Assembly (NCBI RefSeq): GCF_003441595.1
Contig: NZ_CP031848.1
Span: 1,178,001 to 1,242,000, forward strand
Direction: 5' to 3'
Source: Marinobacter sp. Arc7-DN-1
Lineage (GTDB): Bacteria > Pseudomonadota > Gammaproteobacteria > Pseudomonadales > Oleiphilaceae
Length of the DNA: 64,000 nt
Below, piece after piece: positions 52,220 through 63,536 of the stretch. The position numbers and the translations under genes are program-made. The notes under the pieces are model-generated. The model saw only the letters and a list, made by a program, of their open reading frames with translations. It was not told the DNA's origin and did no database searches. The stretch's first letter is position 1. Each line of letters starts with the position of its first letter.

Positions 52220-52963
52220 CTATACCGGGTTATCGCAATCGATGAATTTGTGCGTTATGCCAAACTCATTAGCCAGCGCCTTCCCGAGAGCCTGCACACC
52301 ATAACGCTCTGTGGCGTGATGACCAGCTGCATAATAGTGGATACCACACTCTCTGGCTGTATGGGTCGTCGGCTCGGAGATTTCACCGCTGATGTAGGCG
52401 TCCAGGCCCGCATCCAGCGCGGTATTTATAAATCCCTGCGCAGCGCCGGTACACCAACCTACGCGTTTGATCGTAGCCGGCCCCTCGCCAACCCAGAGCG
52501 GTTCGCGGTGCAGTCGCCTTGCGAGATGGAGACCGAATTTCTCCGGAGACATTGCCTCCTCAAGCTCACCTTCCCAAACCAGACCGCCTAATGGGCGGGG
52601 CTTTTTGATGCTCAGGACGTCTGCCAACTGGCGGTTGTTACCGTATTCGGGATGGTCATCCAGCGGGAGATGGTAGGCAACGAGGTTGATATCGTTGTCC
52701 AGCAGTTGCTTCAGACGCTCGCGCTTCATGCCCTGGATTCGTTGATCCTCACCTTTCCAGAAGTAGCCATGGTGAACGAGGATCATATCTGCGTTCGCCT
52801 CAATGGCGGCTTCAATCAGCGCTTTTGAGGCGGTTACACCGGAGATAATGGTGTTGATTTCAGACTTGCCTTCAACTTGAAGGCCATTGGGACAGTAATC
52901 CTGGAAGTTCTCTGGCTGCAGCCATTCGTTGATTTTACTCAGGATGTCGTTTCGTTCAGCCAT
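52220..52963 (-). CDS. Nif3-family dinuclear-metal protein (YbgI/DUF34)
   Basis: 247 residues from MAERNDILSKINEWLQPENF. Family motifs YCPNGLQVEG, ANADMILVHHGYFWKGEDQR, KRLKQLLDNDINLVAYHLPL and a late HYYAAGHHATERYGVQAL supply the His/Glu metal ligands. Role still debated. The longer frame to 53065 runs through a family D element, so the ATG at 52963 behind GGAG is the start. Confidence 0.9.
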   Translation of the reverse strand: MAERNDILSKINEWLQPENFQDYCPNGLQVEGKSEINTIISGVTASKALIEAAIEANADMILVHHGYFWKGEDQRIQGMKRERLKQLLDNDINLVAYHLPLDDHPEYGNNRQLADVLSIKKPRPLGGLVWEGELEEAMSPEKFGLHLARRLHREPLWVGEGPATIKRVGWCTGAAQGFINTALDAGLDAYISGEISEPTTHTARECGIHYYAAGHHATERYGVQALGKALANEFGITHKFIDCDNPV

Positions 52964-53000
52964 TAGTGCTCCGCTCCGGACTATTTCAGAGAAGTTCGAC

Positions 53001-53110
53001 GAGCAAGGCAGGCTGCCCTTTCCGGGAATGTAGAGGGCCATGGATGGCCCGAAACAAGCGCACATGGATGTGCTCGTAGCGGTTCCCGGAAAGGGCTGCC
53101 TGCCTTGCTC
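53001..53110. repeat. Family D element, copy 2, downstream of hisC
   Basis: 28-bp arms at 53001-53028 and 53083-53110 with one mismatch, starting GAGCAAGGCAGG. The 54-nt centre is the reverse complement of the centre at 54229-54282 with one base changed. Confidence 0.9.
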
Positions 53111-53129
53111 TACCCGCTAACTCCGAAGG

Positions 53130-54182
53130 CTAAAGGGTTTCGAGGCCAGCAATCAACGCCTCATTCTGCTCGACCGTGCCAATGGTGATTCGCAGGAATT
53201 CGCTAATTCGTGGCTTGTTGAAGTGCCGGACAATAATGCCCTGCTCCCTCAGGCCCTTGGCCAAAACTTCGCCAGCCTGCTCTTTATGACGGGCAAAAAC
53301 GAAGTTTGCCTTTGAGGGTAACACCTCGAACCCAAGACCTTCGAGGGCGGCGGTTACACGCTCGCGCTCGGAAATCACGCCGTCACAGCACGTGCGGAAC
53401 CAGGCCTCGTCTTCGTAGGCCGCTTGGGCACCAGCAAGGGCCAGACGATCCAGCGGGTAGCTGTTGAAGCTGTTTTTAACCCGGTTCAGGGCTTCAATCA
53501 GGTCCGGGTGCCCTACGGCAAAACCGACTCTCAGGCCGGCGAGAGAGCGGGCCTTGGAGAGGGTTTGGGAAACCAACAGGTTCGGGTACTGGTCGACCAA
53601 AGTAATCGCGCTCTCGCCACCAAAATCAATGTAGGCCTCATCCACGACAACTACCCGGTCGGGATTGGCGATCAGAATTTCTTCGACATGCTGCAATCCG
53701 AGGTAACGGCCAGTCGGGGCGTTCGGATTCGGGAAGATGACGCCGCCATTGGGCTGCTTGTAGTCTTCCGGGTTGATCTCGAAGCTGTCGGTGAGCGGAA
53801 CCGCCTTGCTCGGGATATCGTAGAGCCCGCAATACACCGGATAGAAACTGTAGGTAACGTCCGGAAACAGGACGGGGTCGCCGTGCTGGAACAGGCCGTA
53901 GAAAATGTGGGCCAGGACTTCGTCGGAGCCGTTGCCCAGGAATACCTGCCCGGGCTTGATGCCGTGGTAGGCGGCAATCGTCTGGCGCAGGCTTTCACCT
54001 TCCGGGTCCGGGTAGAGGCGGAGGTTGTCGTTCAGTTCAGCCTGGATGGCTTCGATGACTTTTGGTGAGGGGCCGAAGGGGTTTTCGTTGGTGTTCAGCT
54101 TCACCAGATTGGCCATTTTTGGCTGTTCGCCAGGGACATACGGGACCAGGTCGTTTACCAGGGGGCTCCAGAATTTACTCAT
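53130..54182 (-). CDS. hisC: Histidinol-phosphate aminotransferase
   Basis: 350 residues of class II PLP aminotransferases: [52 protein letters not shown] and the PLP lysine [17 protein letters not shown]. Makes histidinol phosphate from imidazole-acetol phosphate. It sits after hisG-hisD, though family D elements now lie on both sides, which may uncouple it from the operon. Confidence 0.95.
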   Translation of the reverse strand: MSKFWSPLVNDLVPYVPGEQPKMANLVKLNTNENPFGPSPKVIEAIQAELNDNLRLYPDPEGESLRQTIAAYHGIKPGQVFLGNGSDEVLAHIFYGLFQHGDPVLFPDVTYSFYPVYCGLYDIPSKAVPLTDSFEINPEDYKQPNGGVIFPNPNAPTGRYLGLQHVEEILIANPDRVVVVDEAYIDFGGESAITLVDQYPNLLVSQTLSKARSLAGLRVGFAVGHPDLIEALNRVKNSFNSYPLDRLALAGAQAAYEDEAWFRTCCDGVISERERVTAALEGLGFEVLPSKANFVFARHKEQAGEVLAKGLREQGIIVRHFNKPRISEFLRITIGTVEQNEALIAGLETL

Positions 54183-54200
54183 TTTTGGCTCCGAGTAGAC

Positions 54201-54310
54201 GGCAGGTGGGCGAGGCTCCGCCCGGGAACCGCTACGAGCACATCCATGTGCGCTTGTTTCGGGTCATCCATGGCCCTCTACATTCCCGGGCGGAGCCTCG
54301 CCCACCTGCC
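54201..54310. repeat. Family D element, copy 3, upstream of hisC
   Basis: Perfect 28-bp arms at 54201-54228 and 54283-54310, starting GGCAGGTGGGCGAGGCTCCG. The centre (CCGCTACGAGCACATCCATG...) contains the nested palindromes CACATCCATGTG and CCATCCATGG. It lies opposite in orientation to copy 2. Confidence 0.92.
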
Positions 54311-54334
54311 TGCAAACTTCGTGAACATGGGGTC

Positions 54335-54376
54335 ATGAACATGGGGTCAGAAGAACGCGTTCTTCTGACCCCGAGG
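54335..54376. repeat. Family A hairpin (GAAGAA type)
   Basis: GGGGTCAGAAGAACGC and GTTCTTCTGACCCC; a short ATGGGGTCATGAAC half copy precedes it. Confidence 0.85.
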
Positions 54377-54386
54377 TCCGATCACA

Positions 54387-55691
54387 TTACTCTTTGATTC
54401 GATACTCCGCCGACCGGGCATGGGCCGTTAACCCTTCACCCCGGGCCAGCACTGACGCCACACGCCCCATACGATCGGCACCTTCGGCACTGAAACCAAT
54501 GATGGAGGACCGCTTCTGGAAGTCATAGACGCCCAGAGGCGAGGAGAACCGCGCAGTGCCGCTGGTAGGCAGAACATGGTTCGGGCCAGCGCAGTAGTCG
54601 CCGAGGGCCTCAGCGGTGTAACGGCCCATGAAGATAGCGCCGGCGTGGCGGATGTCTTCGAGCATGGCTTCGGGGTCTTCCACCGAGAGCTCAAGGTGTT
54701 CCGGGGCGATGCGGTTGGAGACAGCCGCGGCTTCTTTCAGGTCGGCGACCTGAATAAGCGCGGCGCGGTCGGTCATGGAGGTGCGGATGATATCGGCTCG
54801 CTCCAAGGTGGGCAGCAATTTGTTGATGCTGGCTTCGACCGCATCGAGGAAAGCCGCGTCCGGGCTGACCAGGATGGACTGGGCCTGTTCGTCGTGTTCG
54901 GCCTGAGAAAAGAGGTCCATGGCGATCCAGTCCGGGTCGGTTCTGCCATCGCAGATTACCAGGATTTCCGAGGGGCCTGCGATCATGTCGATGCCGACAA
55001 CGCCGAAGACTTCCCGCTTGGCGGTCGCAACGAAGATATTGCCCGGGCCTACGATTTTATCGACAGCCGGGATGGTTTCGGTGCCATAGGCCAGGGCGCC
55101 CACTGCCTGAGCCCCGCCCACGGTGAAGACACGGTCAACACCTGCAATTGCAGCAGAAGCCAAGACCATGTCGTTCACTACACCATCGGGCGTTGGAACA
55201 ACCATGATCACTTCGCTCACACCGGCAACTTTCGCCGGAATGGCGTTCATCAGTACCGAGGACGGATAAGCCGCCTTACCGCCGGGCACATACAACCCGG
55301 CCCGATCCAGCGGCGTGACCTTCTGGCCAAGCACGGTGCCGTCTTCGTCCTCATACTGCCAGGACTTCTGGTTCTGCCGCTCGTGGTAATCCCGAACCCG
55401 CTCGGCCGCTTTCTCAAGAGCCACGCGTTGGTCCTGGGGAATCGCTTCCAGCGCTTGCTGCAAACGGCTCTGGTCCATTTCCAGCTCGGCGACAGAATCA
55501 ACCTTCAAACGATCAAACTTTTCGGTAAATTCCAGAACCGCCTGATCGCCGCGGGTTTTCACCTCATGCAGGATATGACGCACCGACTCGTTCACCTGAT
55601 GATCAACGCTGTCGTCCCAGGCCAGCAGTTTGGCCAGAGAACTGTCGAAGTCACTGTTTGAGGTGTTCAGTCGTTTGATGCTAACGGTCAT
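54387..55691 (-). CDS. hisD: Histidinol dehydrogenase
   Basis: 434 residues: [84 protein letters not shown] and [12 protein letters not shown], covering the zinc and NAD sites. Two-step oxidation of histidinol to histidine. Confidence 0.96.
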   Translation of the reverse strand: MTVSIKRLNTSNSDFDSSLAKLLAWDDSVDHQVNESVRHILHEVKTRGDQAVLEFTEKFDRLKVDSVAELEMDQSRLQQALEAIPQDQRVALEKAAERVRDYHERQNQKSWQYEDEDGTVLGQKVTPLDRAGLYVPGGKAAYPSSVLMNAIPAKVAGVSEVIMVVPTPDGVVNDMVLASAAIAGVDRVFTVGGAQAVGALAYGTETIPAVDKIVGPGNIFVATAKREVFGVVGIDMIAGPSEILVICDGRTDPDWIAMDLFSQAEHDEQAQSILVSPDAAFLDAVEASINKLLPTLERADIIRTSMTDRAALIQVADLKEAAAVSNRIAPEHLELSVEDPEAMLEDIRHAGAIFMGRYTAEALGDYCAGPNHVLPTSGTARFSSPLGVYDFQKRSSIIGFSAEGADRMGRVASVLARGEGLTAHARSAEYRIKE

Positions 55692-55751
55692 AATTTAAAT
55701 CCTGCTCTGGATTGTTGGCTTGCCGCCGCCGGATACCCGCCGGCAGAAATT

Positions 55752-55786
55752 TCCGGGGTCAGAAGAAGGCTTTCTTCTGACCCTTA
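55752..55786. repeat. Family A hairpin, right end decayed
   Basis: GGGGTCAGAAGAAGGC/TTTCTTCTGACCCT between hisG and hisD. Confidence 0.82.
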
Positions 55787-55813
55787 CTTCCACAGGGCTT
55801 CCCAGGCCAGCTC

Positions 55814-56461
55814 CTACTCAGGAGCCCGGCGTTTCTCAACCGCAGCAGCCATCTTTTCGATTATGGGGTTAATACGCTTATGTTTCATCTTCATGGACGC
55901 GCGATTGACCACTAATCGACTACTGATATGCTCAATTAACTCACGGGGTTCAAGGCCGTTTGCCTTCAAAGTATTACCCGTATCAACAATATCCACGATT
56001 TCATCAGCCAGCCCCAGAATCGGCGCCAGCTCCATCGCACCGTAGAGCTTGATGATGTCGGCCTGGCGCCCCTGTGCCGAATAATACCGGCGAGCCAGGT
56101 TCACAAACTTGGTAGCCACCTTGATACGACCGGGCGGCGGAGTCTGGTCTTTCGGGCCAGCCGTCATCAGGCGGCAACGGGAAATGTTCAGATCCAGAGG
56201 CTCGTAAAGCCCCTCCCCACCATGCTCCATCAGAACATCCTTGCCCGTCACACCAAGATCCGCACCACCGTACTGCACATAGGTCGGCACGTCGGTTGCG
56301 CGGATGATCAGCACCCGCACGCCGGGATCAGTCGTCGGAAACACCAGTTTGCGGGATTTCTTGATGTCGTCGACCAGCTCGATGCCGGCTTCCGCCAGCA
56401 GCGGCAGGGTTTCTTCCAGGATTCGTCCCTTCGACAAGGCGATTGTGATGGAATCTGTCAT
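55814..56461 (-). CDS. hisG: ATP phosphoribosyltransferase, short form
   Basis: 215 residues, the short form without a regulatory domain, which needs a HisZ subunit (not in this window). Motifs [56 protein letters not shown] and [17 protein letters not shown] at 56461 behind GGAAGAA is the family start; a longer frame upstream overlaps the murA end. Confidence 0.95.
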   Translation of the reverse strand: MTDSITIALSKGRILEETLPLLAEAGIELVDDIKKSRKLVFPTTDPGVRVLIIRATDVPTYVQYGGADLGVTGKDVLMEHGGEGLYEPLDLNISRCRLMTAGPKDQTPPPGRIKVATKFVNLARRYYSAQGRQADIIKLYGAMELAPILGLADEIVDIVDTGNTLKANGLEPRELIEHISSRLVVNRASMKMKHKRINPIIEKMAAAVEKRRAPE

Positions 56462-56490
56462 GGATTCTTCCGGTTTCCCGTTGATGTCTT

Positions 56491-58024
<1,534 letters not shown>

Positions 58025-58131
58025 AGAAAATCCTCGGGGGTTTTGACATCAGGGGCGGGATTGTAACCAATTCCGAAGCCCGGGTCAGCTTTACTGTCCT
58101 GTAACCAAAGGGACCGGAACCGGAGGGATGA

Positions 58132-58464
58132 TCAGTGGGCGGGGTGCGCGGATTCGGGGCCGAAGCCGGCAAGCTGGTCTTCCAGGTTGCTCAGGGCAGC
58201 CAATGAAACCAAACGGCCACTGACGCCCCGGAATGACAGTGAAATACCCGCCTGATGCGCCAGTCGCTGCCAGCAGAGCAACATGGACAAGACAACACTG
58301 TGGGCGGTGACCAGACCGTCCAGATCGACAACCAGATTTCCGGACGCGGTGCCGATCAGCTTTTCGCCCTGATTTCTCAGGGCCACGACGGTATCCGCGC
58401 TCACTTCCCCGGTAACAATCAGAACGCCATCCGCCAGTTCAACCCGCGGCGCCCCGGAGGTCAT
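58132..58464 (-). CDS. mlaB: MlaB, STAS-domain subunit of the phospholipid transporter
   Basis: 110 residues. STAS fold: GVLIVTGEVSADTVVALRNQ, NLVVDLDGLVTAHSVVLSML and SFRGVSGRLVSLAALSNLED. MlaB binds MlaF and stabilises the MlaFEDB complex. Overlaps mlaC by 4 nt. Confidence 0.88.
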   Translation of the reverse strand: MTSGAPRVELADGVLIVTGEVSADTVVALRNQGEKLIGTASGNLVVDLDGLVTAHSVVLSMLLCWQRLAHQAGISLSFRGVSGRLVSLAALSNLEDQLAGFGPESAHPAH

Positions 58465-59114
58465 GACTTGTCCACTTTTTGGTCGAAGTTCAGGGACTTG
58501 GCGGCGTCACTCCAGCCGTCGATCACTGCCTGAATCTGGCCCCGGTTCTCTTCCATTTCCTGGCTGAACCGATCCCGGAAGGCCAGCCCGATGTTCACGC
58601 CTTCAACAATGACGTTCTCCATCAGCCAGCGACCATTGCCGGTCTTGTACATGGAATAGGTCACCGGGTACCGGTTACCGGAAGCACTGATCACTTCCAT
58701 CTGGACCGACGCCCGGTCGTCGCTCTGCGGGTTGATGGTGGCTTCCTTAACCTTGATCTGGAAGTCCTCGGCGTTCACCAGCGCCTGGGCGTAGCTGTCG
58801 AACAGGCTGCGCTTGAACGCGACCACAAACTCGTCCCGCTGTTCGGGCGTGGTCTGGCGCGCATAACGCCCCATGACCCGGGCGGCGATACGACGGAAGT
58901 CCACAAAGTCGGTCAGCGCCTGATCCATGCTTTTATAGAAGGCCTCGGGATCCCTCTCGTAGAGACCCCGCTCATTATTAAGCTTTTCGACCAGCCGCTG
59001 AGTGTTCTCATCCACATAGTCGCGGAGATCTTCAGCCTCGCCAGCCTGAACAGGCGCTACCAGAAACAGTGCCATTAAAAAGCCAACGAGAATGTGGTGT
59101 TTCAGTGCAGACAT
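58461..59114 (-). CDS. mlaC: MlaC, periplasmic phospholipid carrier
   Basis: About 217 residues. Signal peptide MSALKHHILVGFLMALFLVA, then the Tol-Tol-Ttg2 domain (FVDFRRIAARVMGRYARQTT, YAQALVNAEDFQIKVKEATI, WLMENVIVEGVNIGLAFRDR). Shuttles lipid between MlaA and MlaD. ATG at 59114 behind AGGAGA. Confidence 0.93.
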   Translation of the reverse strand: MSALKHHILVGFLMALFLVAPVQAGEAEDLRDYVDENTQRLVEKLNNERGLYERDPEAFYKSMDQALTDFVDFRRIAARVMGRYARQTTPEQRDEFVVAFKRSLFDSYAQALVNAEDFQIKVKEATINPQSDDRASVQMEVISASGNRYPVTYSMYKTGNGRWLMENVIVEGVNIGLAFRDRFSQEMEENRGQIQAVIDGWSDAAKSLNFDQKVDKS

Positions 59115-59130
59115 CAGGGTCTCCTGTCGA

Positions 59131-59589
59131 TTAGTTCCCGGCCCGGCCCGAAGCAAAGTTACTGATCAGTCGCTCAAGGTTCATGGCCGACTGGGTCGAG
59201 TAGAAAGTATCACCTTCTTTGAGCGACTCCATTTCGGCGCCGATCGATATATCAATGTACTGTTCTCCGAGCAGGCCGGATGTACGTATAACCGCGGAAC
59301 TGTCAGCCGGAATATTATCGACGTCAGAGTGAATCGACATCTTGACCCTCGCCTGAAAGGTCTCCTTGTTCAGGGTGATGGATTCGATAGTCCCAACAGT
59401 GACGCCCGCCATGGATACACGGCCACGAGGCGTCAGCCCGCCGGAATCGTTGAAGTTGGCATAGATGGTGTAGGTGCTTTCAGCGGATTTCGCCGACAAA
59501 CCGCTTACCTGCAGCGCCAGAACCAGCAGGGCTGCAACGCCTGCGATCATGAACAGGCCAACAATGATTTCAGTCGTTCTTTGTGCCAT
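59131..59589 (-). CDS. mlaD: MlaD, MCE-domain substrate-binding subunit
   Basis: 152 residues: a TM helix (TTEIIVGLFMIAGVAALLVL), the MCE domain (FNDSGGLTPRGRVSMAGVTV, VIRTSGLLGEQYIDIS) and a short C-terminal helix. Forms a hexameric ring on MlaFEDB. ATG at 59589 (MAQRTTEI) is the family start; a TTG upstream overlaps mlaE. Confidence 0.94.
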   Translation of the reverse strand: MAQRTTEIIVGLFMIAGVAALLVLALQVSGLSAKSAESTYTIYANFNDSGGLTPRGRVSMAGVTVGTIESITLNKETFQARVKMSIHSDVDNIPADSSAVIRTSGLLGEQYIDISIGAEMESLKEGDTFYSTQSAMNLERLISNFASGRAGN

Positions 59590-59623
59590 TTCCGGCTCCG
59601 GTAATGTCTCGTTAATCGATGGT

Positions 59624-60406
59624 TCAGAAATCGCCAAACATGACAGCGGTCAGTACAAAATCCAGCCCCAGCACAGCCAGAGACGAGTACACCACAGTCT
59701 TGGTCGTCGCGGAGCTGATGCCTGCCGATGTCGGCACACAGTCGTAGCCCTGGTAAACAGCGATCCAGGTGCAGACAAAGCCGAATACGACACTTTTAAT
59801 CATGCCATTGAGCACGTCGTCAACGAAATCCACCGACGACTGCATGTTGCCCCAGAATGAGCCCTCAAACACGCCCAGCCAGTCTACGCCCACCAGCATG
59901 CCGCCCCAGATACCGATAACGGAGAAAATGGCGGCAAGCACCGGCATGGCAATAAAGCCGGCCCACAACCGGGGCGCCACCACACGGCGCAGCGGATCGA
60001 CCCCCATCATTTCCATGCTGGACAACTGTTCAGTGGCCTTCATCAAGCCGATTTCCGCCGTCAGGGCGGAGCCGGCGCGGCCCGCGAACAGCAGCGCAGT
60101 CACCACGGGGCCCAGTTCACGCACCAGGGTCAGGGCAATCATCTGGCCGATGGCGGCTTCGGAGCCGTAATCACTGAGAATGGTGTAACCCTGCAGCGCC
60201 AGCACCATACCGATGAAAAGGCCAGAGACCACAATAATCGGCAGCGACAGGACACCAACCGCGTACAGCTGTTTCATCAACAGCGGAAAACCGGTTGCCG
60301 GCCTTGGCACGCCCCCCAGCACACCCGCAAGGAAGCGGCCTGAACGGCCAAACGACGAGACAGTATCCAGGCCAAGGCGCCCGAATGCGGCGATTCTTTC
60401 GATCAA
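59624..60406 (-). CDS. mlaE: MlaE, permease of the phospholipid transporter
   Basis: 260 residues, five predicted TM helices, with the conserved [20 protein letters not shown] then [20 protein letters not shown] motif and an amphipathic N-terminus. Overlaps mlaF by 4 nt. Confidence 0.94.
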   Translation of the reverse strand: MIERIAAFGRLGLDTVSSFGRSGRFLAGVLGGVPRPATGFPLLMKQLYAVGVLSLPIIVVSGLFIGMVLALQGYTILSDYGSEAAIGQMIALTLVRELGPVVTALLFAGRAGSALTAEIGLMKATEQLSSMEMMGVDPLRRVVAPRLWAGFIAMPVLAAIFSVIGIWGGMLVGVDWLGVFEGSFWGNMQSSVDFVDDVLNGMIKSVVFGFVCTWIAVYQGYDCVPTSAGISSATTKTVVYSSLAVLGLDFVLTAVMFGDF

Positions 60407-61215
60407 GACACACCCCCGGAAAGTCCGAAATCCCTGGCGGCACCCTCTGCCGGATAATGAAAAGGCACGGGGCCATCCGGCTGCCCCTGAAGAAACTGCT
60501 GCACCTGCCCTGAGGGATGTTCCCGGAGCTGGTCCGGCGTGCCTTCGCCAATCACCTTGCCATCGGCGATGATGCAGGCGTAATGGCAGATGCTCAGGGA
60601 TTCCGGCACATCGTGGGAAACCAGCACACTGGTCAGCCCCATGGAGCTGTTCAGATCCCGGATCAGTTTGACCAGAACGCCCATGGCGATAGGATCCTGG
60701 CCGGCAAAAGGCTCGTCGTACATGATCAGTTCCGGATCCAGCGCAATGCTTCTCGCCAGGGCGACCCGTCGGGTCATGCCTCCGGACAGTTCCGAGGGCA
60801 TCAGATGCCTGGCACCACGCAGCCCGACGGCTTCCAGCTTCATCAGAACGATATCCCGGATCATGTCTTCCGGAAGGCTGGTGTGCACGCGCAGGGGAAA
60901 GGCAACGTTCTCGAATACGCTCAGATCGGTGAACAGGGCACCGCTCTGGAACAACATGCCCATTTTTTCCCGGAATGCATAGAGGGCCTTGCGCTTGAGC
61001 CTGGGCACCTCGTGGCCATCCACCACCACACTGCCGGAATCGGGCCGGAGTTGACCGCCGATCAGGCGCAGGAGTGTGGTTTTACCAGTGCCGCTGGGGC
61101 CCATGATGGCGGTAATCCTGCCCCGGGGAATATCCAGGCTGACACCGTCGAAAATCCGGCGCCCGGAGCGGGAAAAGACAACGTCCCTGAGCAATATGTA
61201 AGCCGATGAATCCAT
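60403..61215 (-). CDS. mlaF: MlaF, ATPase of the phospholipid transporter
   Basis: 270 residues. Walker [15 protein letters not shown], signature [20 protein letters not shown], Walker [14 protein letters not shown] and VLVSHDV switch. Drives lipid movement across the envelope to keep outer-membrane asymmetry. First gene of the minus-strand mla-murA-his run. Confidence 0.95.
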   Translation of the reverse strand: MDSSAYILLRDVVFSRSGRRIFDGVSLDIPRGRITAIMGPSGTGKTTLLRLIGGQLRPDSGSVVVDGHEVPRLKRKALYAFREKMGMLFQSGALFTDLSVFENVAFPLRVHTSLPEDMIRDIVLMKLEAVGLRGARHLMPSELSGGMTRRVALARSIALDPELIMYDEPFAGQDPIAMGVLVKLIRDLNSSMGLTSVLVSHDVPESLSICHYACIIADGKVIGEGTPDQLREHPSGQVQQFLQGQPDGPVPFHYPAEGAARDFGLSGGVS

Positions 61216-61350
61216 AGTCCTTACCTTTCAAAGAGGGGCTACATTATGCCAAGGAGCGCCTAAGCTCAATCCAAAGAACCCAAAATGTACTGATAGCAAT
61301 GATCAGTTTGACTGAACTTTCGGTAACCGGGCATCGTTGCCGGGCGAAAA

Positions 61351-61359
61351 TGATATACT
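61351..61359 (+). promoter_or_regulatory. Extended -10 promoter of kdsD
   Basis: TGATATACT (TGn plus TATACT) 45 nt ahead of kdsD, in the divergent gap with mlaF. No good -35 at 17 bp, as usual for extended -10 promoters. Confidence 0.45.
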
Positions 61360-61403
61360 CCTCCGACCATTTCCAATGTCTTAACAGCCAGGCCCCAAGC
61401 CCG

Positions 61404-62384
61404 ATGAACGAACAGACTCCGACCGATTTCCGAACGCCCGCCCTGCGTGCCATCCGCATCGAGCGAGACGCCATCAACGCTCTTGAGAGCCGTATCGACG
61501 ATCATTTTACCCGGGCCTGTGAAGTTATTATGAAGTGCACGGGCCGCGTGGTGGTTACCGGCATGGGCAAGTCCGGCCACATCGGGAACAAGATCGCCGC
61601 AACCCTGGCCAGCACCGGCACGCCCTCGTTCTTCGTTCATCCGGGCGAGGCAAGCCACGGCGACATGGGTATGATTACCTCTCAAGACGTGGTTATCGCC
61701 ATTTCCAACAGTGGCAACACCAGCGAGGTGGTCACCATTCTGCCACTGATCAAACGGATGGGCGCCCCGTTGATCAGTATGACCGGCAATGCGAATTCCA
61801 CCCTGGCACGGGAAGCCGTGGCCAATCTGGATGTCAGCGTACAGGTAGAAGCCTGCCCCCTGGGCCTGGCACCCACGTCATCCACCACCGCAACCCTGGT
61901 GATGGGCGATGCCCTCGCGGTCGCCCTGCTTGAGGCCAGAGGTTTCAGCGCCGAAGATTTTGCCTTTTCCCATCCGGGCGGAAGCCTGGGCCGGCGGCTA
62001 TTGCTGCGGGTCTCTGACATCATGCATACCGGTGATCGCATTCCGGTTGTCAGCGAAAGCACGCCCCTCAGCGGTGCCCTGCTGGAAATCTCCCGCAAGG
62101 GCCTCGGCATGACCACTGTCGTTGATGAACAGGGCGCGCTTGCAGGAATATTTACGGACGGCGACCTTCGCCGGACTCTGGACCGCTCAGTAGACATCCA
62201 CAATACGCCCATCCATGAGGTGATGACCCGGCATGGAAAAACCATCCAGGCCGATCATCTCGCGGCAGAAGCATTGAACGTGATGGAAGAAATGAAGATC
62301 AACGCCCTGCCGGTTACCGATGAGAGCGGCGCCCTGATCGGCGCCATTAACATGCACGACCTGCTGCGGGCCGGGGTTATCTGA
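61404..62384 (+). CDS. kdsD: D-arabinose-5-phosphate isomerase
   Basis: 326 residues: SIS domain (GMGKSGHIGNKIAATLASTG, AISNSGNTSEVVTILPLIK, LAPTSSTTATLVMGDALAVA), two CBS repeats after residue 200 (RVSDIMHTGDRIPVV, LNVMEEMKINALPVTD). First step of Kdo synthesis for LPS. ATG at 61404 (MNEQTPTDF) is the family start. Confidence 0.95.
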   Translation: MNEQTPTDFRTPALRAIRIERDAINALESRIDDHFTRACEVIMKCTGRVVVTGMGKSGHIGNKIAATLASTGTPSFFVHPGEASHGDMGMITSQDVVIAISNSGNTSEVVTILPLIKRMGAPLISMTGNANSTLAREAVANLDVSVQVEACPLGLAPTSSTTATLVMGDALAVALLEARGFSAEDFAFSHPGGSLGRRLLLRVSDIMHTGDRIPVVSESTPLSGALLEISRKGLGMTTVVDEQGALAGIFTDGDLRRTLDRSVDIHNTPIHEVMTRHGKTIQADHLAAEALNVMEEMKINALPVTDESGALIGAINMHDLLRAGVI

Positions 62385-62385
62385 T

Positions 62386-62946
62386 ATGCAGAATGAATGG
62401 CCCGAATCCCTGCTGGCGAAAGCGGCGCAGATCCGCCTGATTGCCCTTGATGTCGACGGCATCATGAGCGACGGCAAGCTCTACTTCAGCGCCACCGGCG
62501 ATGAGCTCAAGGCGTTCAACATTCTCGACGGCCTGGGCCTGAAACAGTTGATGGCTGCGGGCATAACTGTCGCTGTCATCACCGGGCGCAAGTCGCCACT
62601 GACGGAAAAACGCATGCGGGACCTCGGTATCCCGCACCTGATGCAGGGACGAGAGGACAAGAAAGCAGCCCTGCAGGAACTGGCGAGTACCATGAACATC
62701 CGCCCGGAAGCGATCGCCTACATGGGCGACGATCTGCCAGACTTGCCAGCCCTGACGTTTGCAGGCCTTGGAATCACAGTGCCCAACGGATACTGGCTGG
62801 TCCGGCAGCAGGCGGATTACTGTACCCGGGCCCAGGGAGGAAACGGCGCCGTGAGGGAGGCTTGCGACCTGCTGCTTAGCGCCCACGGAAAGCTGGACGC
62901 AGCGCTGGCCCCCTACCTGGGGCCTGATCAGGAGGCTGGCACGTGA
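62386..62946 (+). CDS. kdsC: 3-deoxy-D-manno-octulosonate-8-phosphate phosphatase
   Basis: 186 residues of the HAD family without cap: LIALDVDGIMSDGKLYF (DxD), AVITGRKSP, GREDKKAALQELA and MGDDLPDLPAL. Removes phosphate from Kdo8P. Starts 1 bp after kdsD and overlaps lptC by 4 nt. Confidence 0.95.
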   Translation: MQNEWPESLLAKAAQIRLIALDVDGIMSDGKLYFSATGDELKAFNILDGLGLKQLMAAGITVAVITGRKSPLTEKRMRDLGIPHLMQGREDKKAALQELASTMNIRPEAIAYMGDDLPDLPALTFAGLGITVPNGYWLVRQQADYCTRAQGGNGAVREACDLLLSAHGKLDAALAPYLGPDQEAGT

Positions 62947-63536
62947 ACTGGCTCCCGGACCGGCCCCGGCTGCAAACGCTGGCACTGGCGGGTACCATTG
63001 TCGCGGCGGTGTTTTTGCTATGGCGAAGTGATGAGCCTCCGGTTATCGACCGGCAGGCCGCCGATCTGAGAGGCGATACCGAACCCGACGGATTCGTGGT
63101 CAATGGCAAGTACACCGCGTTCGATGAAGCCGGCAACCCCAAGGTCAGTTTTACCAGCCCGCGGATAGAGCAGTTCGAGGAAGGCAACCTGGCCACCCTG
63201 GAATCGCCGAGAGCCGAGCTCTACAGCGGTACCGGGGGCGCCGACAGTCTGCCCTGGATTGTGGAAGCCGAAAATGGCAGCCTCCTGCAAAATGAAAACC
63301 TGCTTTACCTGACCGGCAAGGTCCGGGTACTCCGACGTGTTGGCGGTCGGGACACCACCCTGACAACACCAACCCTGACCCTGGACAACGACCGGGGCCT
63401 GGCATACACAGACGCACCCGTAGAGATACGCGACGTGACAGGCACCACTCGTGCCACAGGCATGAAAGCGTGGATCGACGAGCGGATTCTGGAACTGAAC
63501 TCCCAGGTGGAAGGACACTATGAAACCGGAAACTAA
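62943..63536 (+). CDS. lptC: LptC, LPS export protein
   Basis: 197 residues. A single N-terminal TM helix (LQTLALAGTIVAAVFLLW), then the beta-jellyroll (VNGKYTAFDEAGNPKVSFTS, LLYLTGKVRVLRR, YTDAPVEI). Anchors the periplasmic LPS bridge to LptB2FG. GTG start overlaps the kdsC stop. Confidence 0.92.
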   Translation: MNWLPDRPRLQTLALAGTIVAAVFLLWRSDEPPVIDRQAADLRGDTEPDGFVVNGKYTAFDEAGNPKVSFTSPRIEQFEEGNLATLESPRAELYSGTGGADSLPWIVEAENGSLLQNENLLYLTGKVRVLRRVGGRDTTLTTPTLTLDNDRGLAYTDAPVEIRDVTGTTRATGMKAWIDERILELNSQVEGHYETGN

